Shown: positions 51,941-63,068, counted from the stretch's first letter. The stretch: 64,000 nucleotides of DNA from Phycisphaerae bacterium (GCA_027078365.1 JALWYQ010000031.1:1-64000); one strand, 5' to 3'. The notes: a model not told the origin generated them from the letters alone. Program-made: numbers and translations.

Positions 51941-54900
51941 GTGCCTAAAAGAACGGACATCAAAAAGATATTAATTATTGGTTCAGGGCCAATTGTGATT
52001 GGTCAGGGTTGCGAATTTGATTATTCTGGCGCCCAAGCGTGTAAAGTGTTAAAGCAGGAAGGTTATGAAATCGTACTGGTCAACTCAAATCCAGCTACGA
52101 TTATGACGGATCCAGAACTTGCGCATAAGACTTACATTGAGCCGGTAACAGCTGATGTGGTGGAAAAGATAATTGAAGCCGAAAGACCAGATTGCTTGCT
52201 TCCTACACTTGGCGGTCAGACTGGTCTTAATACTGCGGTTGAACTTGCTGAAAGCGGCGTTCTAGACAAGTATGGCGTCGAAATGATTGGAGCCAATCTT
52301 GATACTATTCAAAAGGCTGAAGAGAGAGATCTCTTTAAGAAGGTCATCAAAGATATAGGTCTAGAGGTTCCACGTAGTGGTCATGCGCATACTTGGGAAG
52401 AAGCACAGGAAGTCATCGAGCATGTAGGCTTTCCTGCGATTATTAGAGCCTCCTATACGCTTGGTGGAACAGGTGGTAGCGTTGCCTACAACATGGATGA
52501 ATACAGAGAGTTTGTTAATCAGGGTTTGGAGCTTAGTCCGAAGAGTCAGGTTCTTATCGAAGAGTCTGTTCTTGGTTGGAAGGAGTACGAGCTTGAGGTT
52601 ATGCGTGATAAGAACGATAACGTTGTTATTGTTTGTTCTATCGAAAACCTCGACCCTATGGGTGTCCATACTGGCGATAGCGTAACGGTTGCACCTGCGC
52701 AGACTCTAACCGATAAAGAGTATCAGTTGATGCGTGATGCTTCGCTTAAGATTATTAGAGCAATTGGTGTTGAGACAGGCGGATGTAATGTGCAGTTCTC
52801 TGTTAATCCAGAGAATGGAAAGATGTACGTTATTGAGATGAACCCGCGAGTTTCAAGAAGTTCTGCTCTTGCATCTAAGGCTACTGGTTTTCCTATCGCT
52901 AAGATGGCAGCAATGTTGGCAGTTGGCTATACTCTCGATGAGATACCGAATGACATAACTAAGCAGACACCAGCCTGTTTTGAGCCTTCTATTGATTATT
53001 GTGTGGTGAAATATCCAAGATTTACCTTTGAGAAATTCCCTAACACTAGCTCTGATCTGACTGTACAGATGAAGTCGGTCGGTGAGGCTATGGCAATAGG
53101 AAGAACGTTTAAAGAGTCTTTCCAAAAGGCGATTAGAAGCCTTGAGATTGGCAGAGACAGCCTAGACAACAAATATATCGATGCAAATATAACAGATTCA
53201 GACTTGGTAGAAAAATTGCGAGGCTGGGGCTGGGATAAGCTCTGGCACCTAGCCGAGGCTTTGCGCCGAGGTATGAGCGTCGATGAGATTTATAGCTATT
53301 GCAAAATCGATAGATGGTACATTGAAAACTTCAAGGAGATAATCAATCTTGAGACTAAAATCAAGTCGATGAAGCTTGAAGACATAGATGCCAAACTGAT
53401 GAAGCAAATCAAAGAAAACGGCTTTAGCGATAATTATCTAGCTGAGATATTTAACGTCAGCGAACTTGAGTTTAGAGAGAGGCGCAAGTCTCTTGGCGTT
53501 AAGGCTGTGTATAAAATGGTTGATACCTGCGGCGGCGAATTTGCAGCATCTACTCCGTATCTATACAGCACTTACGAAGACGAATGCGAAGCTAATCCAA
53601 CTGACCGCAAAAAGGTTATCATTCTAGGTGGTGGCCCGAACAGAATTGGTCAGGGTATTGAGTTTGACTACTGCTGCGTTCATGCGGCGTTTGCGCTTAA
53701 AGAGATTGATATTGAAGCTATTATGGTAAACTGTAACCCTGAGACTGTTAGTACCGATTACGATACTTCTGACAAACTCTTCTTTGAGCCGCTCACGTTT
53801 GAAAATGTGATGGATATTGTTGAGGTTGAAAACCCTTACGGCGTAATCGTGCAGTTTGGTGGTCAGACTCCTCTGAAATTAGCAAATGCTCTTATGGAAG
53901 CAGGGGTGAATATAATAGGTACTTCGCCGCGCAGTATTGCACGTGCTGAAGACCGTGAGATGTTTAATCAGGTTGTAGAAAAATTAAACCTCACTCAGCC
54001 GTTTAGCGGAACATCAAGAAGCTATGAAGAGACTCTTGAGATTGCAAACAAGCTTGGATACCCATTGCTAATCAGACCGTCGTTCGTTTTGGGTGGTAGG
54101 GCGATGGTGGTTGTCCATGAAGAGGCAGCCCTCGAAGAGTGTGTTAAGAATGCGATTGAGGCGAGCGGAGAGCACCCTATCTTGATTGATAAGTTCCTAG
54201 ATGATGCAACCGAACTTGATGTTGACGCTATTTGCGATGGTAGCGATGTGGTAATCGGTGGAATTATGGAGCATATCGAAGAGGCGGGAGTTCACTCTGG
54301 TGATAGTGCTTGCACTCTACCGCCAGTTTCGCTTAGTGCTGAAATACTCGAAAAAGTATGTGAGCAGACAAAGGCCTTGGCGTTTGAACTTAATGTTCGG
54401 GGGCTTATGAATATTCAGTACGCTATCAAAGATGATGTAATCTATATCCTTGAGGTTAATCCACGAGCGTCGAGAACAGTACCGTTTGTTAGTAAGAGTA
54501 TCGGTGTTCCGCTTGCCAAGATAGCGGCTAAAGTTATGACCGGCATGACACTAAAAGAGCTTGGCTTTACTGAGCAAGTTAAGCCAGAGCACTACTCTGT
54601 AAAAGAAGCGGTTTTCCCATTCTTGAAATTCCCTGGTATAGATACATTGCTTGGCCCTGAGATGCTCTCAACAGGAGAGGTTATGGGTATTTCTGATGAC
54701 TTTGGAATGGCATTCGCAAAGGCTCAGATTGCTAGCGGTAATAGACCTCCAAAAGGCGGAACGGTTCTATTTAGCGTTAAGAAATGCGATAGGGCAAAGA
54801 GTGTAGAACTAGCAAGAGAACTCTCAAGCATGGGCTATAAGATTGTGGCTACTAAGGGAACTTGCATAGAACTTATCAACAATAATATACCTTCAGAATT

Positions 54901-55153
54901 CGTGCTTAAGATAACCGAGGGTAGGCCAAATATTGTTGATATGATTATTAACAATGAGATTGATTTAATAATTAATACCACGGTTGGCGCTCAATCAATC
55001 AAGGATTCGTTCTCAATAAGAAGAACAGCTCTTGATATGAGTGTGCCTTATGTAACAACAATGAGAGGCGCAGCTGCATACACAAAGGCGATTAAGTCTT
55101 TAAAAGAGAATGAGCTTAGCGTAAAACCAATTCAGTTGTACTACGATAAATAA
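51941..55153 (+). CDS. carB: Carbamoyl-phosphate synthase large chain
   Basis: Makes carbamoyl phosphate from bicarbonate, ATP and ammonia, for pyrimidines and arginine. 1070 aa with two homologous ATP-grasp halves, opening [20 protein letters not shown] and [20 protein letters not shown]. Each half has its ATP-grasp motif ([18 protein letters not shown] and [16 protein letters not shown]). A C-terminal MGS-like allosteric domain follows (about 930-1070). The start is GTG with GAGGA. carA follows after 13 bp, an order opposite to the common carA-carB. Confidence 0.97.
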   Translation: MPKRTDIKKILIIGSGPIVIGQGCEFDYSGAQACKVLKQEGYEIVLVNSNPATIMTDPELAHKTYIEPVTADVVEKIIEAERPDCLLPTLGGQTGLNTAVELAESGVLDKYGVEMIGANLDTIQKAEERDLFKKVIKDIGLEVPRSGHAHTWEEAQEVIEHVGFPAIIRASYTLGGTGGSVAYNMDEYREFVNQGLELSPKSQVLIEESVLGWKEYELEVMRDKNDNVVIVCSIENLDPMGVHTGDSVTVAPAQTLTDKEYQLMRDASLKIIRAIGVETGGCNVQFSVNPENGKMYVIEMNPRVSRSSALASKATGFPIAKMAAMLAVGYTLDEIPNDITKQTPACFEPSIDYCVVKYPRFTFEKFPNTSSDLTVQMKSVGEAMAIGRTFKESFQKAIRSLEIGRDSLDNKYIDANITDSDLVEKLRGWGWDKLWHLAEALRRGMSVDEIYSYCKIDRWYIENFKEIINLETKIKSMKLEDIDAKLMKQIKENGFSDNYLAEIFNVSELEFRERRKSLGVKAVYKMVDTCGGEFAASTPYLYSTYEDECEANPTDRKKVIILGGGPNRIGQGIEFDYCCVHAAFALKEIDIEAIMVNCNPETVSTDYDTSDKLFFEPLTFENVMDIVEVENPYGVIVQFGGQTPLKLANALMEAGVNIIGTSPRSIARAEDREMFNQVVEKLNLTQPFSGTSRSYEETLEIANKLGYPLLIRPSFVLGGRAMVVVHEEAALEECVKNAIEASGEHPILIDKFLDDATELDVDAICDGSDVVIGGIMEHIEEAGVHSGDSACTLPPVSLSAEILEKVCEQTKALAFELNVRGLMNIQYAIKDDVIYILEVNPRASRTVPFVSKSIGVPLAKIAAKVMTGMTLKELGFTEQVKPEHYSVKEAVFPFLKFPGIDTLLGPEMLSTGEVMGISDDFGMAFAKAQIASGNRPPKGGTVLFSVKKCDRAKSVELARELSSMGYKIVATKGTCIELINNNIPSEFVLKITEGRPNIVDMIINNEIDLIINTTVGAQSIKDSFSIRRTALDMSVPYVTTMRGAAAYTKAIKSLKENELSVKPIQLYYDK

Positions 55154-55166
55154 AAGGACTTTAATA

Positions 55167-56294
55167 GTGAACGCAATTCTTCTACTTGAAGACGGGACTA
55201 TATTTGAAGGCAATGGCTTTGGCTCGCAAGGACATGCATGCGGAGAGGTTGTCTTTAATACTAGTATGTGTGGATATCAAGAAATCTTGACTGATCCATC
55301 TTATAATGAGCAGATTATAACAATGACGTATCCTCTCATTGGCAACTATGGAACAAACGATCAGGATTACGAGTCGTCTAAATGTTACGCTAGAGGGTTT
55401 GTCGTTAAAGAAAATTGCGACTATCCAAGTAACTGGAGAAACTCTAAGAGTCTGAATGAATACCTCAAAGACCACAACGTTGTGGGTATCGAGGGTATAG
55501 ACACACGTAAACTAGTTAAGCACATAAGGGAAAAAGGTGCGATGCGCGGTATCATCTCTCATGGCGAAACTTCTCTTGATGTGTTAAAGGCAGAGCTAGA
55601 GAATTATCCTGGTTTGGTCGGTAGAGATATTGTCGAAGAGGTTTCAACTTCTAAAGCGTATCAATGGACTCAAGGAGTTGAAAATATTATTGGTGAAGAC
55701 CAACCTGAGATTCCAAGCGAGAGATTCAAGATTGTTGCGTATGATTTTGGGATTAAGAGAAACATCCTTAGACTTCTAGTTGACCAAGGCTTCGACGTTA
55801 CGGTCGTACCAGCTAAAACGGACGCTAAGGAAGTGCTTGCTATGAAACCAGATGGTGTATTTTTGAGTAACGGGCCAGGCGATCCTGCTCCGCTTAGCTA
55901 TGCAATTGAAAACATCAAATCTCTTCTTGGAGAAGTGCCAATATTTGGTATCTGCTTGGGGCATCAGCTTCTCTCACTTGCCATGGGCGCAACGAGTTAT
56001 AAGCTTAAGTTTGGACATCGCGGCGCAAACCATCCTGTTAAAAATCTAGCGACAGGTAAAATTGAGGTTACTAGCCAAAATCATGGTTTCTGCATCAATC
56101 TTGATTCTCTATCAGATAAGGATGTTGAAGCCACACATATCAATCTAAATGATAACACCCTTGCTGGCATTAAGTGTGATTCGAAGAGTGCCTTTTCTGT
56201 TCAATATCATCCAGAGGCGTCTCCAGGACCACATGATTCGAGATATCTATTCGATGATTTCCGTAGTTTAATCAAAAAGAACAAGGGCAAATAA
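55167..56294 (+). CDS. carA: Carbamoyl-phosphate synthase small chain
   Basis: Glutamine amidotransferase subunit that supplies ammonia to CarB. 375 aa. The N-terminal CPSase domain begins LLLEDGTIFEGNGFGSQG. The C-terminal class I amidotransferase has the nucleophile Cys in FGICLGHQLLSLA and the His-Glu pair in YHPEASPGPHDS. The start is GTG with AAGGA. It lies 13 bp after carB and 12 bp before the cyclophilin gene. Confidence 0.96.
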   Translation: MNAILLLEDGTIFEGNGFGSQGHACGEVVFNTSMCGYQEILTDPSYNEQIITMTYPLIGNYGTNDQDYESSKCYARGFVVKENCDYPSNWRNSKSLNEYLKDHNVVGIEGIDTRKLVKHIREKGAMRGIISHGETSLDVLKAELENYPGLVGRDIVEEVSTSKAYQWTQGVENIIGEDQPEIPSERFKIVAYDFGIKRNILRLLVDQGFDVTVVPAKTDAKEVLAMKPDGVFLSNGPGDPAPLSYAIENIKSLLGEVPIFGICLGHQLLSLAMGATSYKLKFGHRGANHPVKNLATGKIEVTSQNHGFCINLDSLSDKDVEATHINLNDNTLAGIKCDSKSAFSVQYHPEASPGPHDSRYLFDDFRSLIKKNKGK

Positions 56295-56306
56295 GGAATA
56301 TAAAAA

Positions 56307-56801
56307 ATGAGTAATGTAGTTTTAATGAAAACAAACAAGGGCGATATCACCATAGAACTAGATTTGGAGAATGCGCCTATAACTGCAAATAATTTTCTAG
56401 AATACGTAAAAGACGGTTTCTTTGACCAAACTATTTTCCACCGCGTCATTGCTGATTTTATGATTCAGGGTGGTGGATTCACTGTGGATATGGAACAGAA
56501 GCAGACGAGAGAGCCTATTAAAAACGAGGCTAATAACGGTCTTAAGAATCTCCGTGGTACTATTGCCATGGCAAGGACTAACGACCCTGATAGTGCAACT
56601 GCTCAGTTCTTCATAAATCTAAAAGACAATAACTTCCTAGATTATGCAAGTAAAGCTAATCCCGGCTATGCGGTTTTTGGTAAAGTAACCGACGGCCTAG
56701 ATGTGGTAGATGCAATCTCTGCTGTAAAGACAGCGAGACATGGCTTCCATGACGACGTTCCGACAGAGGCGATTGTCATTGAAAGTGCTACTATTGTTTA
56801 A
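56307..56801 (+). CDS. Cyclophilin-type peptidyl-prolyl isomerase
   Basis: 164 aa, cytoplasmic, without a signal peptide. Active-site features are [14 protein letters not shown] and [20 protein letters not shown], with the catalytic Arg in FHRV and the Gln and Phe of AQFFI. It speeds prolyl isomerisation during folding. AAGGA precedes the ATG. It forms the third gene of a carB-carA unit; no functional link is evident. Confidence 0.95.
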   Translation: MSNVVLMKTNKGDITIELDLENAPITANNFLEYVKDGFFDQTIFHRVIADFMIQGGGFTVDMEQKQTREPIKNEANNGLKNLRGTIAMARTNDPDSATAQFFINLKDNNFLDYASKANPGYAVFGKVTDGLDVVDAISAVKTARHGFHDDVPTEAIVIESATIV

Positions 56802-56821
56802 CTAGATAAGCATTTATACTC

Positions 56822-56861
56822 AAAGCGGCAGGTCCTATAATTAGGGCGTGCCGCTTTTTTT
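56822..56861 (+). terminator. Rho-independent terminator after the cyclophilin gene
   Basis: Stem AAAGCGGCA/TGCCGCTTT with an 18-nt loop and a T-run. Confidence 0.85.
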
Positions 56862-57121
56862 ATTGCAGAGTAAAAAATAGCTTATTCTTTTAACTCTGCG
56901 CAGTTGCTTCTATTTTCCCATGCTAGAGCTTCGAATAATACTAGCAAGTGCCGATAATAACCGCCTGCTTTGAGTTTTAAATTTACGGAGCCATCCACGC
57001 TTATTTCACTCAAATCAATACAGAATCTAAGTTTACGATCAAGTTACGGTTCGAACTCAATAAGACGAAAAGGAAGAGTCGAGACTTCGTTTACAGTCAT
57101 ATAATATCTGGACAAAATAGA
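56862..57121. promoter_or_regulatory. Upstream region of the pil operon
   Basis: 260 bp without a gene. A TATAAT at 57100-57105 lies 17 bp before the pilM ATG, without a clear -35 partner; if used, the leader would be very short. Confidence 0.4.
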
Positions 57122-58081
57122 ATGAGTATATTTAACCGAAAACATTTTTATCCAATTGGAATCGATCTTGGTACCAATTCAATCAAGATTGCGCAGCTCT
57201 ATCTAGACAATGGTAAGCTAGAGATTTGTGATGCTGCAATGATTCTAAAGCCTTTAGACCTCGAAGCTGGCACTGGTCGCTGGCAAAGGTGGGCGGCTGG
57301 AGAGATAAAGAAGACTATCAGCTCTGGCCATTTTAAAAATGACAAGGTTGTCGCAGGTATTATCTCCGATGAGCTCTATATCGACCATATTAAGCTGCGC
57401 AAGGTTGAGGAGTCTGAGCTTGAAGAGTCTGTTAGGGAAAATATGAAAACAAAACTCCCTTACGATGCAACCAATGCAATGCTTAAGTATATTGCGTTGC
57501 CAAGCAATAATCCTAAAGAACTCAACATTGTCGTTATTGCGGCAGAGAAATTGAAGGTCGAAAGGCATTTAGCAATACTCGAAGAGGCTAAAGTCGAGAT
57601 AGCTGGGATGAGCGTTTGGCCGTTTGCCATGAGTCGCACGTTTACGAAATTTTTTGCCAGACGCGAGGCTGATAAGAATAAGGTAGCTTTGCTTCTAGAT
57701 GTAGGACATCGACACAGCGATATTGTAATTACCAGACATGAAGATTTGTTCTTCGCTAGAAGTGTTAAGCACGGACTTGAAGATATAAAGGAAAATGGTA
57801 GTTGCGATATCCTTATATCAGAGATAAATGCCTGTGTTAGGTATTTTGAAAATATGCATAAAGCTGATCGAATCTCTAGAATTATGTTTTTGTCGGGCTC
57901 CTGCGCAGACATAAATGTTTGTCGTGCTTTGGCTTCTCTTGGCAAGGAGATGGAAGTTGTAACTCAAGTTGGTGATTGCCTCGAAGCTATACGTCCTAAT
58001 CCAACAAAGAGACTAAGCTTTGAAAGAAGAGGCTCTACTATAGATTGGTCTGTTGCATTTGGGCTTAGCTTAACCGAGTAA
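57122..58081 (+). CDS. pilM: Type IV pilus assembly protein PilM
   Basis: 319-aa actin-like ATPase on the inner face of the membrane. The opening YPIGIDLGTNSIKIAQLYLD is the family's phosphate-1 loop, followed by the SDELYIDHIKLRKVEESELEE insertion region and a LLLDVGHRHSDIVI second phosphate loop. It recruits PilN. First of seven same-strand pil genes. Confidence 0.92.
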   Translation: MSIFNRKHFYPIGIDLGTNSIKIAQLYLDNGKLEICDAAMILKPLDLEAGTGRWQRWAAGEIKKTISSGHFKNDKVVAGIISDELYIDHIKLRKVEESELEESVRENMKTKLPYDATNAMLKYIALPSNNPKELNIVVIAAEKLKVERHLAILEEAKVEIAGMSVWPFAMSRTFTKFFARREADKNKVALLLDVGHRHSDIVITRHEDLFFARSVKHGLEDIKENGSCDILISEINACVRYFENMHKADRISRIMFLSGSCADINVCRALASLGKEMEVVTQVGDCLEAIRPNPTKRLSFERRGSTIDWSVAFGLSLTE

Positions 58082-58126
58082 CTAATGTTGTTTGATTTAA
58101 TAAAGATAATCATAAAAGGGTAGAAT

Positions 58127-58846
58127 ATGTCAGATATGAACTTTGTTCCAGATGACTATGTGACAACCAAAGAAGCAAAGCGTTCGAATATATTCTATAT
58201 CGCTTTATTCGTACTTGTAATAGTAGCATTTGGCGTGACATTTGGTGTTATTAAGATAAGGCAATCCAAACTTCAAAGACAAGAGGATGCTGTTGATTTA
58301 AAGCTAAAACAGGCTCGCAAAGAACTCTCTCAAATTGAAGTTATGCAGGCAAAACGCAAAGAGCTTATGGATACAGCTCTAATGGCGTCAGATTTAATAG
58401 AACCAATCCCAAGGTCTGTATTGCTTGCGGCGATAACAAATGCAATGCCAGATGGCGTTTCTATTTTGAAGCTCAAACTTGATGAAAAAGTTAGTAGGGT
58501 AAGAAGACCGAGCAATTACGACAATAAGAAAAAAACGGCTAAAGGCAAGAAAAAATCTTCTAAGAAAAAAACTAAACAAAAGAAAAGCAAGAGATTAGAG
58601 CCTCCAATGCTACGTACTGTTGTAATTGAAGGACTCTCTCCTACCGATATTGAGGTGGCAGAATATATTGCGTCTCTCAATACATGCCAAATCTTTGGGG
58701 ACGTGGAGTTGACAAAAAGTGAAGAGGTTTCAGTTGACGGGTTTGTGTTTAGAAAGTTTGAACTCAAAAGCACCCTCAAAAACAACTTCACTGTCACAAA
58801 AGAGGATGTTATGCAGATAAAAGATAAGCTCTGCAATGCTAAGTAG
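58127..58846 (+). CDS. pilN: PilN-like type IV pilus assembly protein
   Basis: 239 aa. A short cytoplasmic tail with MNFVPDDYVTTKEAKRSNI binds PilM in the family. One membrane helix (about 23-42), a coiled coil and a periplasmic ferredoxin-like domain follow. Unusual is a lysine-rich insert (about 126-158, KKKTAKGKKKSSKKKT and beyond). Its position between pilM and pilO supports the call more than residue identity does. Confidence 0.85.
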   Translation: MSDMNFVPDDYVTTKEAKRSNIFYIALFVLVIVAFGVTFGVIKIRQSKLQRQEDAVDLKLKQARKELSQIEVMQAKRKELMDTALMASDLIEPIPRSVLLAAITNAMPDGVSILKLKLDEKVSRVRRPSNYDNKKKTAKGKKKSSKKKTKQKKSKRLEPPMLRTVVIEGLSPTDIEVAEYIASLNTCQIFGDVELTKSEEVSVDGFVFRKFELKSTLKNNFTVTKEDVMQIKDKLCNAK

Positions 58847-58893
58847 AGCTTAGATGTGCTATGAGATTTTAGACTACTAGATTGAGGTGTCAA

Positions 58894-59430
58894 ATGAGTA
58901 GTGGATTTAGAAATGTAATTTTCTTTATTATTCTGTTGGCGGCAGCTTTTGTTGGCTACAAGTATATGATAGAGCCTGCCAATAAAAGCCTTTCTGCGCA
59001 AAAGGTAAGAGTTAGTCAAAAACAAGACAAGCTCTCAAAACTTAATAAGATTCGCTCTAAGATTAAGGATCTAGATGGCCAAGTTAAAGAATTGCAATCG
59101 GCATTAGATTTTTTCGAGAGCAAATTACCACCAAGTAGCGAAATTTATAAGGTATTGCGTCAAGTAACCTTGATAGCTAAAGAACATGGCCTTACAGCCA
59201 AGACTATAAAGGCTCTCAAAACTAAAGAGAAAAATGGCTATGTAGAGCAACCTCTCGAAATGGAACTTGAAGGTGATTTCCTTGCCTATTACGAATTTCT
59301 AACAGATTTAGAAAAGATGGATCGAATCACAAGAATCAGTAAATTTGAGATAAAGAAGATGGATACTAACGATGGTGATGCATCTGCTACTTTTGTTATG
59401 AGTATATTTTTCCAAAGAGTTTCTATTTAA
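58894..59430 (+). CDS. pilO: PilO-like type IV pilus assembly protein
   Basis: 178 aa. One N-terminal membrane helix (NVIFFIILLAAAFVGYKYMI), a coiled coil (about 30-75) and a small periplasmic domain ending in SIFFQRVSI. It pairs with PilN. An in-frame TTG at 58882 lies upstream, but GAGG sits between it and the ATG at 58894, which is therefore chosen. Confidence 0.87.
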   Translation: MSSGFRNVIFFIILLAAAFVGYKYMIEPANKSLSAQKVRVSQKQDKLSKLNKIRSKIKDLDGQVKELQSALDFFESKLPPSSEIYKVLRQVTLIAKEHGLTAKTIKALKTKEKNGYVEQPLEMELEGDFLAYYEFLTDLEKMDRITRISKFEIKKMDTNDGDASATFVMSIFFQRVSI

Positions 59431-59462
59431 ATCAGGAATTATATCTATTAAGGGTTAATTAT

Positions 59463-60128
59463 ATGCTTTCATTTTTAAAAGAAGAAGCCATCGAGCAGGA
59501 TAAAGAACAGGTGGCGAATGCTCCTGTTGAAAACGCTGCCGTAGCTGAAACTACCCAAGACCAAGACTTTCTTGAAAGTAAAGTTTCAGAAAAGCCTGCC
59601 AAGAGAACTACTGCGATTCTTGCTGGGGTGGTTATCGCTGGCGCAATAGCTTTGTTTCTGATGATAAAGCAAGTCAGTCCCGCTTCCCTTGAGACGGTCA
59701 ATAAGGATCAAATGGCAATTGATATTGCACTCTCTCAGCTCTCTAGTGGCGAGAGCCTAACTAAGCAGATTGATTCAGTAGTGAAAAGATTCTACGATTT
59801 TTCAAATGTTCCTCAGGTCGAGGTGAAATGGTTGCAGAAAAATCCATTTACGTTGAGTTCAAAACTTATCGCCCCTGACGATATTTCTAAAACCAAAAAT
59901 GAAAAGCCAGAAGTTGCCATTAAAAATGGACGTATCGATATAGCAGATACAATTAATGTTTATGGGGTTATGAATATTGATGGAAAATTCTGTTGCATGA
60001 TTGACGATAGACTCTTCTATGTGGGTGATAAATACAAAAACTTCACAGTCTCAAAGATATCGAGTGGGTCTGTTGTTCTAACGAAAGATGGCAAACATAT
60101 TTCAATAAAGATAGATGATGCAAACTGA
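59463..60128 (+). CDS. pilP: PilP/GspC-like pilus assembly protein
   Basis: 221 aa. A cytoplasmic acidic N-terminus, one membrane helix (TTAILAGVVIAGAIALFLMI, about 48-67), a linker and a C-terminal homology-region domain (INVYGVMNIDGKFCCMIDDR, then SKISSGSVVLTKDG), as in PilP and GspC. It would link the inner-membrane PilN-PilO complex to the secretin. It has no lipobox, so it is GspC-like in topology. The secretin gene is not in the window. It overlaps pilB by 14 bp. Confidence 0.8.
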   Translation: MLSFLKEEAIEQDKEQVANAPVENAAVAETTQDQDFLESKVSEKPAKRTTAILAGVVIAGAIALFLMIKQVSPASLETVNKDQMAIDIALSQLSSGESLTKQIDSVVKRFYDFSNVPQVEVKWLQKNPFTLSSKLIAPDDISKTKNEKPEVAIKNGRIDIADTINVYGVMNIDGKFCCMIDDRLFYVGDKYKNFTVSKISSGSVVLTKDGKHISIKIDDAN

Positions 60129-61905
60129 AATTAATACCAACAATATTGAAGTGGATGAACTTGCAGAGTTTGAAAAACTCATGCCGGGCTTGCGCAGTCT
60201 CTACAGTCCTGAGGATAGTAGCAGTAGCCGTGTTAGAGATGTTGGCGATGTCCTTTTGGAGATGGGGGCAATAGAAAAGTCTAAGCTCGACGAAGCCAGA
60301 TCTCGGTTTGGAAACAATATAAAGTCGATTCTAGACTTCTTGGAAAAGAGCTCTACGGTCAGTATCACTGATATACTCAGTGCTAAGGCAAAACTATACA
60401 ATCTTGAGTATAAAACTGTTGTGCCAGATGAGGTGGAACAGAATGCATACAATAAGCTAGATAAAGAATATATCAAAAATTCACTTATCTTACCTATCAA
60501 ATTCAATGGCAATACTTTAGTCATCGCAACCCCCGAACCTGAGAACGTTTTTGCAATAGATGAAGTAAAACGATTAACCGGTTGCGCAGTTCAGGTGGCT
60601 GTGTGTTCAGTTGAGGATATAGAAACTGTTTGCGCTGAGCTAAACAAATCTGATTACGATATCGACCTTGACGACATCGTTAATGATATCGGTGAGATTG
60701 AGGTTGTTCAGGATAAGCAGGAAGAATCTGACGATCTTGAGCAGATGGCTGGGCAATCACCTGTTATCAAGTATGTAAATTACCTCATAAGTAACGCCGT
60801 ACACGAGAAGGCAAGTGATATACATATCGAGCCAAAAGCCAAATACAGCAAGGTTCGATACCGCATTGACGGTAGCTTGTTTGAAACAATGCAAATACCA
60901 GACAAAATGCACCCAGCGGTTGTTAGTAGGTTAAAAATAATGAGCAATCTTGACATCTCTGAGAGACGTCTGCCTCAGGATGGAAAGGTTTCTGTGATTA
61001 TTGGTGGCAGAAGCATTGACCTTCGTATCTCAATAGTTCCAACCATCTACGGTGAGAAGGTGGTAATTAGAGTTCTCGATAGTAAGTCGATTTTAAGAGG
61101 GCTCGATGATTCTGGTATGAGTGAAGAGTTACTAGAAAAATTCAAAAGACAGATTAGCCTTCCAAATGGTGTTTTCTTAGTGACAGGACCAACCGGTTCG
61201 GGAAAGAGTACTACACTATACTCTGCTATGGGAATGATGAACGGTGATTCTCTGAATATATCTACGGTTGAGGATCCTGTTGAGTACAACTTGGAATTTT
61301 GCAATCAGATTCAAGTCTCAGAAAAGATAGGAATGACCTTCGCGTCGGCTCTTAGGAGTTTGTTGCGTCAAGATCCCGACATAATTATGCTTGGTGAAAT
61401 CAGAGATCCCGAGACGGCTCAAATAGCCGTTCGCGCAGCCCTAACAGGGCACCTTGTCCTTTCAACGCTTCACACTAACGATGCGCCTAGCAGTGTAACT
61501 CGTTTAGTGAATATAGGGATTGATGCATACCTAATAGCAGCTGCGCTTAATGGAGTGCTAGCGCAGCGACTGATACGCAAAGTTTGTGAGGACTGTAAAG
61601 AGCCTTACACTCCAAACTCTTTTGAACAGGGGATTCTCGATAGACATGAAAAAAGCGGAGAATTCTATCGTGGAAGGGGATGTGATAAGTGTCATCAGAC
61701 CGGATACGTTGGGCGTATTGGAATATTCGAGCTTCTTGAGATAACAGACTCCTTTAGAGAAATAATCAATGAAGACGCTTCAATAGATAGTATGCGGCGA
61801 GCATTTATCGCGCAAGGCAGTAAAACTTTATTTGATGATGGTATTGAAAAAGCTTGTATGGGCTTAACTACAATAGAGGAAGTCTTGAGAGTAAGCCAAG
61901 AATAG
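60115..61905 (+). CDS. pilB: Type IV pilus extension ATPase PilB
   Basis: 596-aa hexameric motor of the GspE/PilB family. An N-terminal MshEN-type domain (about 40-170) may bind c-di-GMP. Walker A GPTGSGKST begins at 358. The Walker B region DPDIIMLGEIRD lies near 421-429, and a four-Cys zinc site is formed by Cys491, 494, 523 and 526. The ATG at 60115 overlaps the end of pilP; a second ATG follows immediately. Confidence 0.95.
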   Translation: MMQTEINTNNIEVDELAEFEKLMPGLRSLYSPEDSSSSRVRDVGDVLLEMGAIEKSKLDEARSRFGNNIKSILDFLEKSSTVSITDILSAKAKLYNLEYKTVVPDEVEQNAYNKLDKEYIKNSLILPIKFNGNTLVIATPEPENVFAIDEVKRLTGCAVQVAVCSVEDIETVCAELNKSDYDIDLDDIVNDIGEIEVVQDKQEESDDLEQMAGQSPVIKYVNYLISNAVHEKASDIHIEPKAKYSKVRYRIDGSLFETMQIPDKMHPAVVSRLKIMSNLDISERRLPQDGKVSVIIGGRSIDLRISIVPTIYGEKVVIRVLDSKSILRGLDDSGMSEELLEKFKRQISLPNGVFLVTGPTGSGKSTTLYSAMGMMNGDSLNISTVEDPVEYNLEFCNQIQVSEKIGMTFASALRSLLRQDPDIIMLGEIRDPETAQIAVRAALTGHLVLSTLHTNDAPSSVTRLVNIGIDAYLIAAALNGVLAQRLIRKVCEDCKEPYTPNSFEQGILDRHEKSGEFYRGRGCDKCHQTGYVGRIGIFELLEITDSFREIINEDASIDSMRRAFIAQGSKTLFDDGIEKACMGLTTIEEVLRVSQE

Positions 61906-61958
61906 CATTTTAATGTTGATAGAGATACTTGCATTGGTATTAAGATTGGGGAGAACAA

Positions 61959-63035
61959 GTGATAACTATTCAAGAAATACTTAAGAAAGCAATCGCAGCT
62001 GGAGCGAGTGATATTCATACAAATGTTACGATGCGTCCAATCATGCGTATAAATACAGAGTTGATTGAGATGAGCGACCTTCCTGAAATAACACAGGAAG
62101 ATAGCAAGAGAATGCTTCTTGAAATGGTCGGAGAGGAGAAATATGCCGCCTTCGAGAAGAATAGAGATTTAGATTTTTCAACAACTATTGATGATGGCCA
62201 TCGTTTTAGGGTAAATGCGCATTACCAAAGAGAAACCATTGGAATGTCTTTCAGGGCCATTTCTAGCAGTATTCCTGAATTGGAAAATCTGCATTTGCCA
62301 GAAGTAATCTCAGAACTAACAGAATTGCCTAGAGGTTTGATTTTAGTGACAGGCCCAACCGGTAGTGGTAAGAGTACAACACTAGCCTCTATGATAAATA
62401 GAATTAACAATAATTTTAAGCGTCGAATCATAACACTCGAAGATCCTGTCGAATATGCTCTTGAAAATAATAAGTGCATGATTGAACAGAGGGAGATTGG
62501 AGACGATTGTCCTGAGTTTGCTTCGGGCTTAAAACATGCATTAAGACAAGACCCTGATATTATTCTTGTTGGTGAGATGCGTGATTTAGAGACTACTAGC
62601 TCAACAATAACGGCTGCAGAGACAGGGCACTTAGTTCTCTCGACGTTGCACACTGTTAATGCGTATCAGACAATTGAGCGTATTGTAGATATCTATCCAG
62701 GTGCGCAACAAAACCAGATTAGATCTATGCTTGCAAATACTCTTCAAGCGGTAATTTCGCAAACTCTATTTAAACGAATAGATAAAGAGGGCATGGTTCC
62801 GTGCGTAGAAATTTTACTTTGCACCTCTGCTGTAAGAAACTGTATTCGAGAGGATAGGGTTTATGAAATCCCTAATATTATCGAGACGAGCAGGCGTGTT
62901 GGTATGCAGCTTATGGACCATAGCATTATGGATATGTATTCAAAAGGATACATTTCACGAGAAGAAGCGGTAATGCGAGCATCAAATCCAGCAAAGATGG
63001 AAAAGGCTTTGGCGCCCCAAGCAAGCGTCGGTTAG
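61959..63035 (+). CDS. pilT: Type IV pilus retraction ATPase PilT
   Basis: 358 aa. The PAS-like N-terminal domain starts KAIAAGASDIH. Walker A GPTGSGKST begins at 132, then the Walker B region DPDIILVGEMRDLETTSS and the His box HLVLSTLHTVNAY. It lacks the zinc site and MshEN domain of PilB, which marks it as the retraction motor. The start is GTG with GGGGAG upstream. Confidence 0.94.
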   Translation: MITIQEILKKAIAAGASDIHTNVTMRPIMRINTELIEMSDLPEITQEDSKRMLLEMVGEEKYAAFEKNRDLDFSTTIDDGHRFRVNAHYQRETIGMSFRAISSSIPELENLHLPEVISELTELPRGLILVTGPTGSGKSTTLASMINRINNNFKRRIITLEDPVEYALENNKCMIEQREIGDDCPEFASGLKHALRQDPDIILVGEMRDLETTSSTITAAETGHLVLSTLHTVNAYQTIERIVDIYPGAQQNQIRSMLANTLQAVISQTLFKRIDKEGMVPCVEILLCTSAVRNCIREDRVYEIPNIIETSRRVGMQLMDHSIMDMYSKGYISREEAVMRASNPAKMEKALAPQASVG

Positions 63036-63068
63036 AGGCTTTATTAGTTTTAAACTTTAGGAGTTGAA

